Positions 1 to 7,073 of a stretch of 64,000 nucleotides of DNA are shown here, in pieces. Position 1 is the first letter of the stretch; every line of letters starts with the position of its first letter. Below the pieces are notes generated by a model. It made no database searches, had not been told where the DNA came from, and saw only the letters and a program-made list of their open reading frames with translations. A program made the position numbers and the translations under genes. The DNA lies in assembly GCF_000721705.1 (NCBI RefSeq), contig NZ_JOJL01000008.1:62001-126000 (forward strand), given 5' to 3'. The stretch is from Actinoplanes subtropicus (lineage in GTDB: Bacteria > Actinomycetota > Actinomycetes > Mycobacteriales > Micromonosporaceae).

Positions 1-1952
1 GCGAGGGCGTCGCGGCCGGCCCGGCTCCGGCCGCCCTGTCGCCGGCCGGCCCGACCGTCATCGTGTCCCCGCTGCTCGCACTCATGCGTAACCAGGTCGA
101 GGCGGCCGCCCGGGCCGGCATCACCGCGCGCACGATCAATTCGGCCAATCTCGACGAGTGGTCCGAGATCGAGTCCGAGATCCGGTCCGGCACGGTCGAC
201 GTGCTGCTGATCAGCCCCGAGCGGCTCAACAATCCCGACTTCCGCGACAATGTGCTGCCCGGCCTCGCCGCGAGCACCGGCCTGCTGGTCGTCGACGAGG
301 CGCACTGCGTCTCCGACTGGGGCCACGACTTCCGCCCCGACTATCGCCGGCTCCGCACGTTCTTGGCCGGCCTCCCCGGGCGTACGCCGGTGTTGGCCAC
401 CACCGCAACCGCCAACGCCAGGGTGACCGCCGACGTCGCCGATCAGCTCGGCGACGCGCTGGTGCTGCGCGGTACGCTCGACCGAGACTCGCTGCGCCTG
501 GCCGTGCTCGACCTGCCCGACCCCGCCCATCGCCTGGCCTGGCTCGCCGACCACCTCGATCAGCTCCCCGGCTCGGGCATCGTCTACACGCTCACCGTCG
601 CCGGGGCCACCGAGACCGCCGATTTCCTGCGTTCCCGGGGCTTTCCGGTCGCCTCGTACACCGGACAGGTCGAGGATGCCGATCGTCGCGCCGCCGAGCA
701 GGCCCTGCTGGACAACAAGATCAAGGCGCTGGTCGCGACCTCCGCCCTCGGCATGGGTTTCGACAAACCCGATCTCGGCTTCGTCGTGCACCTCGGCGCC
801 CCACCCTCCCCGATCGCGTATTACCAGCAGGTCGGCCGCGCGGGTCGCGCCGTCGAGCACGCCGAGGTCGTCCTGCTCCCGGGCCGGGAGGATGCCGCGA
901 TCTGGCGCTATTTCGCGTCGCTCGCCTTCCCGCCGGAAGACCAGGTGCGGCTGGTGCTGGCCAATCTCGCCACCGACCGTCCGATGTCGACCCAGGCTCT
1001 CGAGCCTCTGGTCGACCTGCGCCGCACCCGCCTCGAGCTGATGCTCAAGGTCCTCGACGTGGATGGCGCGGTCCGGCGCACCCGCGGCGGCTGGCTGGCC
1101 ACCGGCGAGCCATGGACCTACGACACCGCCCGCCTGCGCCGCGTCGCCGAGGCTCGTTCCGCAGAGCAAAAGACCATGATTGAGTACGCGGTGACCAGCT
1201 CCTGCCGCATGGAGTACCTACGGCGTTGCCTGGACGACCCCGAGGCCAAGCCGTGCGGCCGCTGCGACAACTGCGCCGGCCCCCTGTTCGATACCGACGC
1301 GTCGGCCGCCGCCCTCGCCGCCGCGGACGCGTTCCTGGGCCGCCCCGGCGTCGAGATCGCCCCCAAGAAGATGTGGCCAACCGGCTTGTCCGCCGTCGGC
1401 ATCTCCCTCAAGGGCAAGATCGGCCCCGCCGAGCAGATCGAGCCCGGCCGAGCCGTCGGCCGCCTCTCCGACCTGGGCTGGGGCAGTCGCCTGCGCACAC
1501 TGGTCGCCCCCGACTCCCCGGACGCCCCGATCCCCGACGAACTGGCCGCCGCGGTGATCGAGATCCTGAAGACCTGGGCCCACGGCGAGGACGCCTGGCG
1601 ACAACGCCCCGCCGCGGTCGTCGAGATCGGCTCCCACCGTCATCCACAGCTGATCCACGCCCTCGCCGAGCACATAGCCCGCGTCGGTCGCCTGCCTCTC
1701 TTGGGCGCGGTCACCTCGGCCGCAGCCCCCGAGTCCGCCTCCCGCGGAAACAGCGCCCAGCGGGTCCGCACACTCCACGACACCTTCACCGTCGATCCCG
1801 AAGTGGCCACCGCACTACCCACCCTGAACGCCCCGGTCCTGCTGGTAGACGACCTGGTCGACTCCGGCTGGACGATGTCCCTGGCCGGCCGAGCCCTACG
1901 CCGAGCCGGCGCCGAGGGGGTGCTGCCCTTGGCCTTGGCAGTCTCCGCCTGA
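1..1952 (+). CDS. RecQ-family ATP-dependent DNA helicase with C-terminal phosphoribosyltransferase-like domain (5' partial)
   Basis: The reading frame is open from base 3, so the true start and the Walker A motif lie upstream of the window; 649 residues are visible. Seen: helicase motif Ia (SPLLALMRNQ), the DEAH box at 294-305 followed by CVSDWGHDFRPDY (typical RecQ), motif VI QQVGRAGR near 830, and the RecQ zinc-binding cysteines between 1199 and 1285 (CGRCDNC). After the zinc domain comes a segment ending in VLLVDDLVDSGWT, which resembles the PRPP-binding loop of type I phosphoribosyltransferases. The family unwinds 3'-tailed DNA in recombination and repair. The role of the PRTase-like tail is unknown. 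The helicase identity is secure and the tail assignment is inferred from one motif. Confidence 0.9.
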   Translation, partial: EGVAAGPAPAALSPAGPTVIVSPLLALMRNQVEAAARAGITARTINSANLDEWSEIESEIRSGTVDVLLISPERLNNPDFRDNVLPGLAASTGLLVVDEAHCVSDWGHDFRPDYRRLRTFLAGLPGRTPVLATTATANARVTADVADQLGDALVLRGTLDRDSLRLAVLDLPDPAHRLAWLADHLDQLPGSGIVYTLTVAGATETADFLRSRGFPVASYTGQVEDADRRAAEQALLDNKIKALVATSALGMGFDKPDLGFVVHLGAPPSPIAYYQQVGRAGRAVEHAEVVLLPGREDAAIWRYFASLAFPPEDQVRLVLANLATDRPMSTQALEPLVDLRRTRLELMLKVLDVDGAVRRTRGGWLATGEPWTYDTARLRRVAEARSAEQKTMIEYAVTSSCRMEYLRRCLDDPEAKPCGRCDNCAGPLFDTDASAAALAAADAFLGRPGVEIAPKKMWPTGLSAVGISLKGKIGPAEQIEPGRAVGRLSDLGWGSRLRTLVAPDSPDAPIPDELAAAVIEILKTWAHGEDAWRQRPAAVVEIGSHRHPQLIHALAEHIARVGRLPLLGAVTSAAAPESASRGNSAQRVRTLHDTFTVDPEVATALPTLNAPVLLVDDLVDSGWTMSLAGRALRRAGAEGVLPLALAVSA

Positions 1953-1954
1953 AA

Positions 1955-2122
1955 CGCGGCGCACGGCGCCCGGCCGCACGCGGCGCACGATGCCCGGCCG
2001 CACGCGGCGCACGATGCCCGGCCGCACGCGGCGCACGGCGCCCGGCCGCACGCGGCACACGACGCCCGGCCGCACGCGGCACACGACGCCCGGCCGCACG
2101 CGGCACACGACGCCCGGCCGCA
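1955..2122. repeat. Seven tandem copies of a 24-bp GC-rich unit
   Basis: Seven back-to-back 24-bp units start three bases after the recQ-like stop codon. Copies 1 and 4, copies 2 and 3, and copies 5-7 form identical or near-identical subsets, so the array grew by local duplication. There are no unique spacers, so it is not a CRISPR array. It lies between two converging genes; no function is evident. Confidence 0.9.
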
Positions 2123-2168
2123 CGCGGGCCCTCGTTCGGGCGGGATCGGGTCCTGAGCGGAAGGGCCG

Positions 2169-2825
2169 TCAGCCCAGGGCGAGAGGGCGACTCTGCAGGC
2201 GAGTCAGCAGCTCCGGATCGGGGTCGGTGGCTCGGCCGGTTGCGGCGCGCAGGAAGTGTTCCGGGTCGGGGGCGGTTCGGGACGGGCCCAGCAGCAGTTC
2301 CTGGAGGACGTCGGCAGCGGTCGGGGTCAGCCAGGATGGCAGGGCCAGGGCGTCGGCCAGGTCGAAGCCATGTACCGCCACCTCGAGGACTCGGGTCTTC
2401 AGGAACTCGGTCAGCAGCATCGCGTCGCCGTGGCGGGTGCGGACCACTCGGTCGGGTGGCTCGGGCGTGCACCTGTCGACGATCACGCTGCATAGGTCGT
2501 CGAGTTCGGCGAGGATCGTCGGGCCGCGGAGGTCGGATGCGTGGGCTTGGGCGGTGGTGATGCGATCGGCGTTCGTGGTCGGGGAGAAGCGTTCGTCGGG
2601 GCGGTAGTACTCGACCGCCGACACCTCGGCGACCGGTGGCGCGGGCTCCGCGAGCGCCTGCGGGACACGGGCCACGGCCACTCGGACGTGGGCGAGCAGG
2701 GCGCGGGCGTCCCAGGGGCGGCAACGGGTCGGGTTGGCCCACGCCGCCTCGGGGACGGAGTCGAGCGCGTGCGTCAGCGCGGCCGTCTCGGTGACCAAGG
2801 CGTCGAGCGGGGTAGCGGCTGTCAT
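2169..2825 (-). CDS. Maleylpyruvate isomerase N-terminal domain / DinB-like family protein
   Basis: 218 residues from ATG (MTAATPLDALV). The N-terminal helix pattern, with a W-x3-T-R-C-x-P-W-D-A-R-A-L-L-A-H-V stretch, is typical of the actinobacterial mycothiol-dependent maleylpyruvate isomerase / TIGR03083 group of DinB-like four-helix proteins. A second conserved patch with VAVHGFDLADAL lies near residue 165. Family members bind a metal through histidines and often act as thiol-dependent transferases or isomerases, but this substrate cannot be read from sequence. It points toward the recQ-like gene across the 24-bp array. It stands alone, with no partner gene. Confidence 0.7.
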   Translation of the reverse strand: MTAATPLDALVTETAALTHALDSVPEAAWANPTRCRPWDARALLAHVRVAVARVPQALAEPAPPVAEVSAVEYYRPDERFSPTTNADRITTAQAHASDLRGPTILAELDDLCSVIVDRCTPEPPDRVVRTRHGDAMLLTEFLKTRVLEVAVHGFDLADALALPSWLTPTAADVLQELLLGPSRTAPDPEHFLRAATGRATDPDPELLTRLQSRPLALG

Positions 2826-2898
2826 GGTCGCCAACGTAGTCGGCGCAGTGCGGTCGGGCGGTGCCGTTGCTTGGTGCGGCGCCGAGTCGGTGGGGCTG

Positions 2899-2992
2899 CT
2901 GGTCGGGGTGTCGCTGGGGCTGGTGGGGTTGGTGTCGGGGTGTCGCTGGGGCTGGTGGGGCTGGTGTCGGGGTGTCGCTGGGGCTGGTGGGG
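2899..2992. repeat. Three tandem copies of a 32-bp G-rich unit
   Basis: Copies lie at 2899-2928 (30 bp, two bases short), 2929-2960 and 2961-2992, and are nearly identical. The top strand is rich in runs of three to four G, so G-quadruplex formation is conceivable. The array occupies the divergent region between the DinB-like gene (minus) and the csoR-like gene (plus). Confidence 0.85.
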
Positions 2993-3135
2993 CCGGTGGT
3001 CGGCGCGGCGGGGTTGTTCGGGACGGGTCGGCGTCGGGCTGTTGTTGTCGCGCGGGTGGGTGGCTCATGGTGACAAAACGGTAGGTAGTGGACAGGATGG
3101 TGGCAGCGGGCATGTGGGGAGGGGTGCCGAGGGAG

Positions 3136-3152
3136 ATACGGGGAGGGGGTAT
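3136..3152 (+). promoter_or_regulatory. Candidate CsoR-type operator overlapping the csoR ribosome-binding site
   Basis: ATACGGGGAGGGGGTAT has ATAC and GTAT half sites flanking a G-tract, the design known for CsoR/FrmR/RcnR operators. It covers the Shine-Dalgarno GGAGG (3142-3146) and ends two bases before the chosen ATG. Occupancy by the repressor would block its own expression. Inferred from the motif alone. Confidence 0.55.
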
Positions 3153-3153
3153 G

Positions 3154-3471
3154 ATGGCAGGCATGTCCGAAGAGACGACTTCGCAGCAGCATGGTCCGCA
3201 TGGGTACTCCGGGGACAAGGCTGCCCTGCTCGGGCGGCTGCGCCGGATCGAGGGGCAGATCCGGGGGCTGCAGCGGATGGTCGACGAGGACACGTACTGC
3301 ATCGATGTTCTGACTCAGATCTCGGCGGCCAAGAGTGCGCTGCAGGCGGTGGCGCTCGGTCTGCTCGACGATCACCTTGCCCACTGCGTTGTCGACGCGG
3401 CGCGGGCGGGGGATCCGACTGCCAAGGTCAAAGAGGCTTCCGATGCGATCGCCCGGCTCGTCAAGTCCTGA
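3154..3471 (+). CDS. csoR: Copper-sensing transcriptional repressor CsoR
   Basis: 105 residues; the ATG at 3154 lies 7 nt after GGAGG, better than the alternatives at 3151 and 3163. The four-helix CsoR/RcnR fold is recognised from LLGRLRRIEGQIRGLQRMV. Cu(I) ligands are present with the spacing of mycobacterial CsoR: C49, H74, C78, plus the second-shell Y48 and E94. This pattern favours copper over nickel (RcnR) or formaldehyde (FrmR) sensing. In the family, Cu(I) binding releases DNA. It is followed after 27 nt by a CopZ-like chaperone gene and then a membrane protein, forming a three-gene copper unit. No CopA ATPase follows, unlike in many csoR operons. Confidence 0.92.
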   Translation: MAGMSEETTSQQHGPHGYSGDKAALLGRLRRIEGQIRGLQRMVDEDTYCIDVLTQISAAKSALQAVALGLLDDHLAHCVVDAARAGDPTAKVKEASDAIARLVKS

Positions 3472-3498
3472 CGGCCACCGTTCCCGAAAGGCGTTTTC

Positions 3499-3711
3499 AT
3501 GGCTGTGACCAGCACCTACACCGTGACCGGAATGACCTGTTCGCACTGCGTCCAGGCGGTGACCGGGGAGCTCTCCTCGTTGCCGGGCGTTGCGGAGGTT
3601 CGGGTCGACCTCCCCTCGGGCGCGGTGACGGTGACGAGCGAGGCGCCCCTCGCCGAGGACGATGTGCGTGCGGCGGTCGACGAGGCCGGCTACGAGCTCG
3701 CGCATGCCTGA
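3499..3711 (+). CDS. copZ: Copper chaperone, HMA domain (CopZ-like)
   Basis: 70 residues forming a single heavy-metal-associated domain. The metal-binding loop GMTCSHC sits at residues 11-17. The beta-alpha-beta pattern and the C-terminal DEAGYEL are typical of CopZ/Atx1 chaperones that hand Cu(I) to ATPases or sensors in the cytosol. An AAAGGCG stretch precedes the ATG. Its stop codon overlaps the start of the following membrane protein gene, so the two are probably translationally coupled. With no ATPase next to it, its acceptor here may be that membrane protein or CsoR (inference). Confidence 0.92.
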   Translation: MAVTSTYTVTGMTCSHCVQAVTGELSSLPGVAEVRVDLPSGAVTVTSEAPLAEDDVRAAVDEAGYELAHA

Positions 3712-4945
3712 CGCCTCTCCGCCCGGCGGTCGTTCCGCCGCTCCCGACCAGCCCACGACCGACCTCAATCGCCTCTGGGCACGACCCGTCCCCTCCGAGA
3801 GCCCAGTGACCAGCGCCGCGACCCAGCGACCGAACGGCACGGCGACCGACAGCGCGACGAGTCGCCCGGCCAGCGGGAGCGCGACGAGTCGCCCGGCCAG
3901 CGGGAGCGCGACGAACAGCACGGCCAGCGGGAGCGCGCCGAACGGCACGGCGAGCGAGCCAAAGGCCGAAGCGGCGCCCAACGAGGACGAGCCGGAAACC
4001 GGGCCGCAAATTGAGGAGACCGGGGACCGCGCCGGGTTCCGGCTCGCCGCCTTCGGGGCGCTCCTGGTCGTGGTGCTCTTCGCGGGCTACGGCCTCGGTC
4101 GCCTCAACGCCGGCGGCACCAGCTCGGCTCCCACCCAACCGGCGCCGGCCGCAACCGGTGAGATGCCGGGCATGGCCATGGACGAGAGCCAGCCGCACAC
4201 CCACGACGCCATCGGCACCACGACCCAGACAAACGGCACGGGCGCCGCCCTGGGCGGCCTCTCCCTGAGCTCCAGCGGCCTCACCCTGGTTCCGGCCCGT
4301 ACCACCCTCCTGGCCGGCCGACCGCAGCGGCTCAGCTTCCGGATCACCGGCCCGGGTGGTGCGCCGATCACCTCGTACGCCGTGGTCCACGACAAGCTGC
4401 TGCACCTCGTCGTGATCCGCCGGGATCTGAGCGGCTACCAGCACCTGCACCCCTCGATGACCGCCGACGGCACCTGGGGCATCGATCTCACCCTCGCCGA
4501 GCCGGGGATCTACCGGATGATCGCCGACTTCACCGCGCTGGTCGGCGGCAAACCGGTCGCGACCACCCTGGGCAGTGACCTGACCGTCGCCGGCGACTAC
4601 GCGCCCGCCCCGCTGTCCGCCCCGGAAAGGGCCGTCGCCGTGGACGGGCTCTCGGTCGGCTACGAGGGCGCGCCGAGCACCCGGTCGACCCAGCCGATCA
4701 TGATGAGCGTGGCCGGGCCCGATCACCGCCCGGCGGTCCTCGAGCCCTATCTCGGCGCGTACGGTCATCTCGTCGTTCTTCGCCAGGGTGATCTTGCCTA
4801 CGTGCATGTTCATCCGGAGGCCGCGCTGGTCGACGGCAAGGTCAAGTTCTGGCTGGCGGCGCCGAGCAACGGCACCTACCGGATGTTCTTCGACTTCCAG
4901 GTCGCCGGTCAGGTGCACACCGCCGCCTGGACGGTGATCGTCTAG
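3704..4945 (+). CDS. Membrane-anchored protein with Met/His motif, copper-cluster associated
   Basis: 413 residues; the ATG at 3704 overlaps the end of copZ by 8 nt. Order: an Ala/Ser/Thr/Pro-rich cytoplasmic segment encoded partly by 27-bp repeats; one membrane helix around residues 108-132 (LAAFGALLVVVLFAGYGLG); a short linker with MPGMAMDES and HTHD, plausible Cu ligands; then two beta-rich extracytoplasmic halves, each with H-x-H-P type sequences (YQHLHPSM, YVHVHPEA). The halves look like an internal duplication. I do not recognise a named family, but similar proteins commonly sit beside csoR/copZ in actinomycetes. A role in periplasmic copper binding is inferred from context and ligands. 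Confidence 0.7.
   Translation: MPDASPPGGRSAAPDQPTTDLNRLWARPVPSESPVTSAATQRPNGTATDSATSRPASGSATSRPASGSATNSTASGSAPNGTASEPKAEAAPNEDEPETGPQIEETGDRAGFRLAAFGALLVVVLFAGYGLGRLNAGGTSSAPTQPAPAATGEMPGMAMDESQPHTHDAIGTTTQTNGTGAALGGLSLSSSGLTLVPARTTLLAGRPQRLSFRITGPGGAPITSYAVVHDKLLHLVVIRRDLSGYQHLHPSMTADGTWGIDLTLAEPGIYRMIADFTALVGGKPVATTLGSDLTVAGDYAPAPLSAPERAVAVDGLSVGYEGAPSTRSTQPIMMSVAGPDHRPAVLEPYLGAYGHLVVLRQGDLAYVHVHPEAALVDGKVKFWLAAPSNGTYRMFFDFQVAGQVHTAAWTVIV
3854..3934. repeat. Three 27-bp in-frame repeats within the copper-cluster membrane protein gene
   Basis: Copies at 3854-3880 and 3881-3907 are identical and 3908-3934 is degenerate. They encode a nine-residue Ser/Ala/Gly-rich repeat in the cytoplasmic linker before the membrane helix, so length variation there would be tolerated. 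Confidence 0.85.
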
Positions 4946-6105
4946 AGCAGCTTTTCCAGGGCGGGCGTCACGGACCACTGAGTGGTCAACAAGTCGTACT
5001 CCGCCTGGAGCGAGGGCTGGAGCGAAGGCTGAAGTGAAGCCCGGAGCGAACCCTGCGGCGAAGAAAGCTGAGCCCGCAGCAGCAGATTGCGCGGCGTGTG
5101 CGCCGAATCGATGAACTCGACCACGTCCACCCGATATCCGTGCAGCCGCAGCAGCGACGCCCGCAGCGTGTCGGTCAGCACGTCGGCGAACCGCTCCCGC
5201 ATGATCGCGTGCCGGGTGAGCTCGCCGAACGGCGCCGGCGCCGCGGTGCCCTTGAGCTGGGCGGCGATGTCGTGGTGGCAGCACGGCGCGGCCAGCACCC
5301 ACCGCGCCGACCACCGCACCGCGCGGGCCAGCGCCTCGTCGGTCGCCGTGTCGCATGCGTGCAGCGCCAGCACGAGATCCGGCGTGAACGGCACCTGCGC
5401 CTCGGAGATGGTCCCGGCCACGAAGGTCACCTCCGCCGAGCAGCCCAACGCCTCCGCCACGGCCGTGTTGCGTACCCGCTGATCTTCCCGAACGTCAACC
5501 CCGACAACCTGCACCTGTACGCCGCGGGCCGCCAGATAGCGGTACGCGGCGAAGGTCAGGTAAGCGTTTCCGCAGCCCAGGTCCACCACGCGCAGCGTCG
5601 GCGGCAGATCGGCCGGCAGCGTCGCGGCGAGCGCCCGCAGGAACGCGTCGACCTGCCGCCGCTTGGCCGCCGTGCCGCCGACCACCTGGAACAGCGGGTC
5701 ACCCGGGTCGAGCAGCCACTGCTTGGCCCGGTCGTGCCCGGCGTCCGGCGTCGACTCCGGTGCCGCGCCGCGGTGCACCTGGGCGTCACCCTTCTTGGTG
5801 ATTCGCACCTGCACCGTGGCCGTCGCCGTCTCCACATGCCAGTTCCCGAACGGCTCGGCCAGCAGCGCCTCGACCGCCGACTCCGCCTCGGGGCCGGGCG
5901 CGACGTTGCGGGTGAACGGCCGCGCGCCGTCGTCGGTGACGATCTGCAGATGCGGCCCGCTCTTCAACGCCACCGGCCGTAACTCTGCCCTGGTCACCGA
6001 CGGTGTCTGCCCCCGGCGGCGGCCGGCGGCGACGGCCCGGGTGAGCCCGGGTGTGAGAAGCAGGGTGCGGACCTCGGCGAGCACGTTCGCGAGCGGTTCT
6101 GGCAT
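4942..6105 (-). CDS. Class I SAM-dependent methyltransferase (Methyltransf_32-like)
   Basis: 387 residues from the ATG at 6105; a longer GTG start at 6168 is possible but adds non-conserved residues. SAM motif I VVDLGCGNAYLTFAAYR lies mid-protein, followed by VVGVDVRED (motif II), LALHACDTATDEAL and the CCHH stretch (APCCHHDI) that characterises Methyltransf_32 proteins. The N-terminal ~130 residues look like a substrate-recruiting domain. The substrate is unknown; RNA is a common target in this group. The C-terminus carries a short S-L-Q-P repeat. It converges on the copper cluster with a 4-nt overlap and diverges from the heme oxygenase-like gene. Confidence 0.8.
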   Translation of the reverse strand: MPEPLANVLAEVRTLLLTPGLTRAVAAGRRRGQTPSVTRAELRPVALKSGPHLQIVTDDGARPFTRNVAPGPEAESAVEALLAEPFGNWHVETATATVQVRITKKGDAQVHRGAAPESTPDAGHDRAKQWLLDPGDPLFQVVGGTAAKRRQVDAFLRALAATLPADLPPTLRVVDLGCGNAYLTFAAYRYLAARGVQVQVVGVDVREDQRVRNTAVAEALGCSAEVTFVAGTISEAQVPFTPDLVLALHACDTATDEALARAVRWSARWVLAAPCCHHDIAAQLKGTAAPAPFGELTRHAIMRERFADVLTDTLRASLLRLHGYRVDVVEFIDSAHTPRNLLLRAQLSSPQGSLRASLQPSLQPSLQAEYDLLTTQWSVTPALEKLL

Positions 6106-6198
6106 CTCCCCATTCTGCCCGCGTCGCGGCGACCGGCCGGCGCACGGAACCCACCGGTGGCCCAACACACGTTCCCCAACTACTGGGCCGAGAAGTGG

Positions 6199-6208
6199 AT
6201 CTATAGAT
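6199..6208. promoter_or_regulatory. 10-bp palindrome in a divergent promoter region
   Basis: ATCTATAGAT is a perfect AT-rich palindrome in otherwise GC-rich DNA, 35 nt before the heme oxygenase-like start. It also contains TAGATA (6203-6208), which fits an actinobacterial -10 element. It could be an operator, a promoter or both. It does not resemble the longer IdeR/DtxR iron box. Confidence 0.35.
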
Positions 6209-6242
6209 ACAGTGTCGGCGCGAGAAGCGAGGTGCGCCGCCG

Positions 6243-6899
6243 ATGTCCTTCATGGCCGACCCGCCGGGGGCCGACCGGCTGTCCGCGCGGCTGCGCCGCG
6301 AGACCCGCGGCGCGCTCGAAATCGCCCAGGCGCACGGTTTTCTCGACGCCCTCGTCACCGGCCGGCTGTCCTGGGTCGCCTATGCCGATCTGGTCGCCCA
6401 GCAATGGTTTCTCTACGAGGCGTTGGAACTGGCCGCGCACACCATGGCCGACGACCCGGTCGCCCGGCAATTCGTCTTTCCGGAGCTGATCCGGCTGCCG
6501 TCGATCGAGGCGGATCTGCGTTTCCTGCACGGCCCGCGCTGGCCGGACCGGATAGCCGCGCTGCCCGCCACGACGACGTATTGCACGCGCCTGCGCTACG
6601 CCGCCAACTCGCACCCGGTCGGCTTCGTCGCCCACCACTACACGCGTTACCTGGGCGATCTCTCCGGCGGCCAATACCTGGGCCAGGCGATCGCCCGCGT
6701 CTATGGCCTGAACGGCGCCGGGAACCGTTTCTACATCTTCCCCGGGATCGATCTCGAGGCGTTCAAGACCTATTACCGCCGGCTCCTGGACGCCCTTCCG
6801 TGGTCGCCCGAGGAGCAGAGTGAGTTGGTCACCGAGGTGCTGGACGCCCACCGCCTGAACATCGCGATCCTCGACGAACTGGCCCGGCGCTGGATCTGA
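6243..6899 (+). CDS. Heme oxygenase-like protein lacking the canonical proximal histidine
   Basis: 218 residues. The distal-helix signature YTRYLGDLSGGQ (near residue 135) and overall length match biliverdin-forming heme oxygenases such as HmuO. In that family the N-terminal helix reads T-x3-H, the His ligating heme iron. Here the aligned stretch is ETRGALEIAQAHGF, with Leu25 (codon CTC at 6315-6317) where His is expected; CAC would restore it. His31 is six residues further on. The protein may be catalytically altered, use another ligand, or be a heme oxygenase-fold enzyme of other function. ATG 6243 is used; ATG 6252 is an alternative. No heme-uptake genes are adjacent. Confidence 0.8.
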   Translation: MSFMADPPGADRLSARLRRETRGALEIAQAHGFLDALVTGRLSWVAYADLVAQQWFLYEALELAAHTMADDPVARQFVFPELIRLPSIEADLRFLHGPRWPDRIAALPATTTYCTRLRYAANSHPVGFVAHHYTRYLGDLSGGQYLGQAIARVYGLNGAGNRFYIFPGIDLEAFKTYYRRLLDALPWSPEEQSELVTEVLDAHRLNIAILDELARRWI

Positions 6900-7046
6900 G
6901 CGCACACCAGGTAACCCCGGGCCGCTAACTCTCCGTCGTTTGCTTCCGCGCCCTTGACCGTACGCGTGAGTCAGGTCCCCGGTGCAGCGCCCCGGCCTGC
7001 TGCAACGCAAGGCCGTCGGCGGCCGCCGGGCTGTCCTGCATGGTGC

Positions 7047-7068
7047 GGGCCCGGCCAAGGCCGGGCCC
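7047..7068. terminator. Bidirectional hairpin between convergent genes
   Basis: GGGCCCGGC and GCCGGGCCC form a perfect stem around CAAG. On the minus strand it follows the helicase stop by a few bases and is preceded by TTTT. It also lies downstream of the heme oxygenase-like gene. Confidence 0.6.
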
Positions 7069-7073
7069 GAAAA

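Noticed and set aside
1955..2122. Possible CRISPR array
   Set aside because: Units abut directly with no unique spacers and no cas genes nearby.
1786..3981. 731-codon minus-strand frame spanning repeats, the DinB-like gene and copZ
   Set aside because: It crosses several real genes and two repeat arrays in a different frame.
6175..6242. IdeR/DtxR iron box before the heme oxygenase-like gene
   Set aside because: The palindrome is only 10 bp and lacks the TTAGG...CCTAA pattern.
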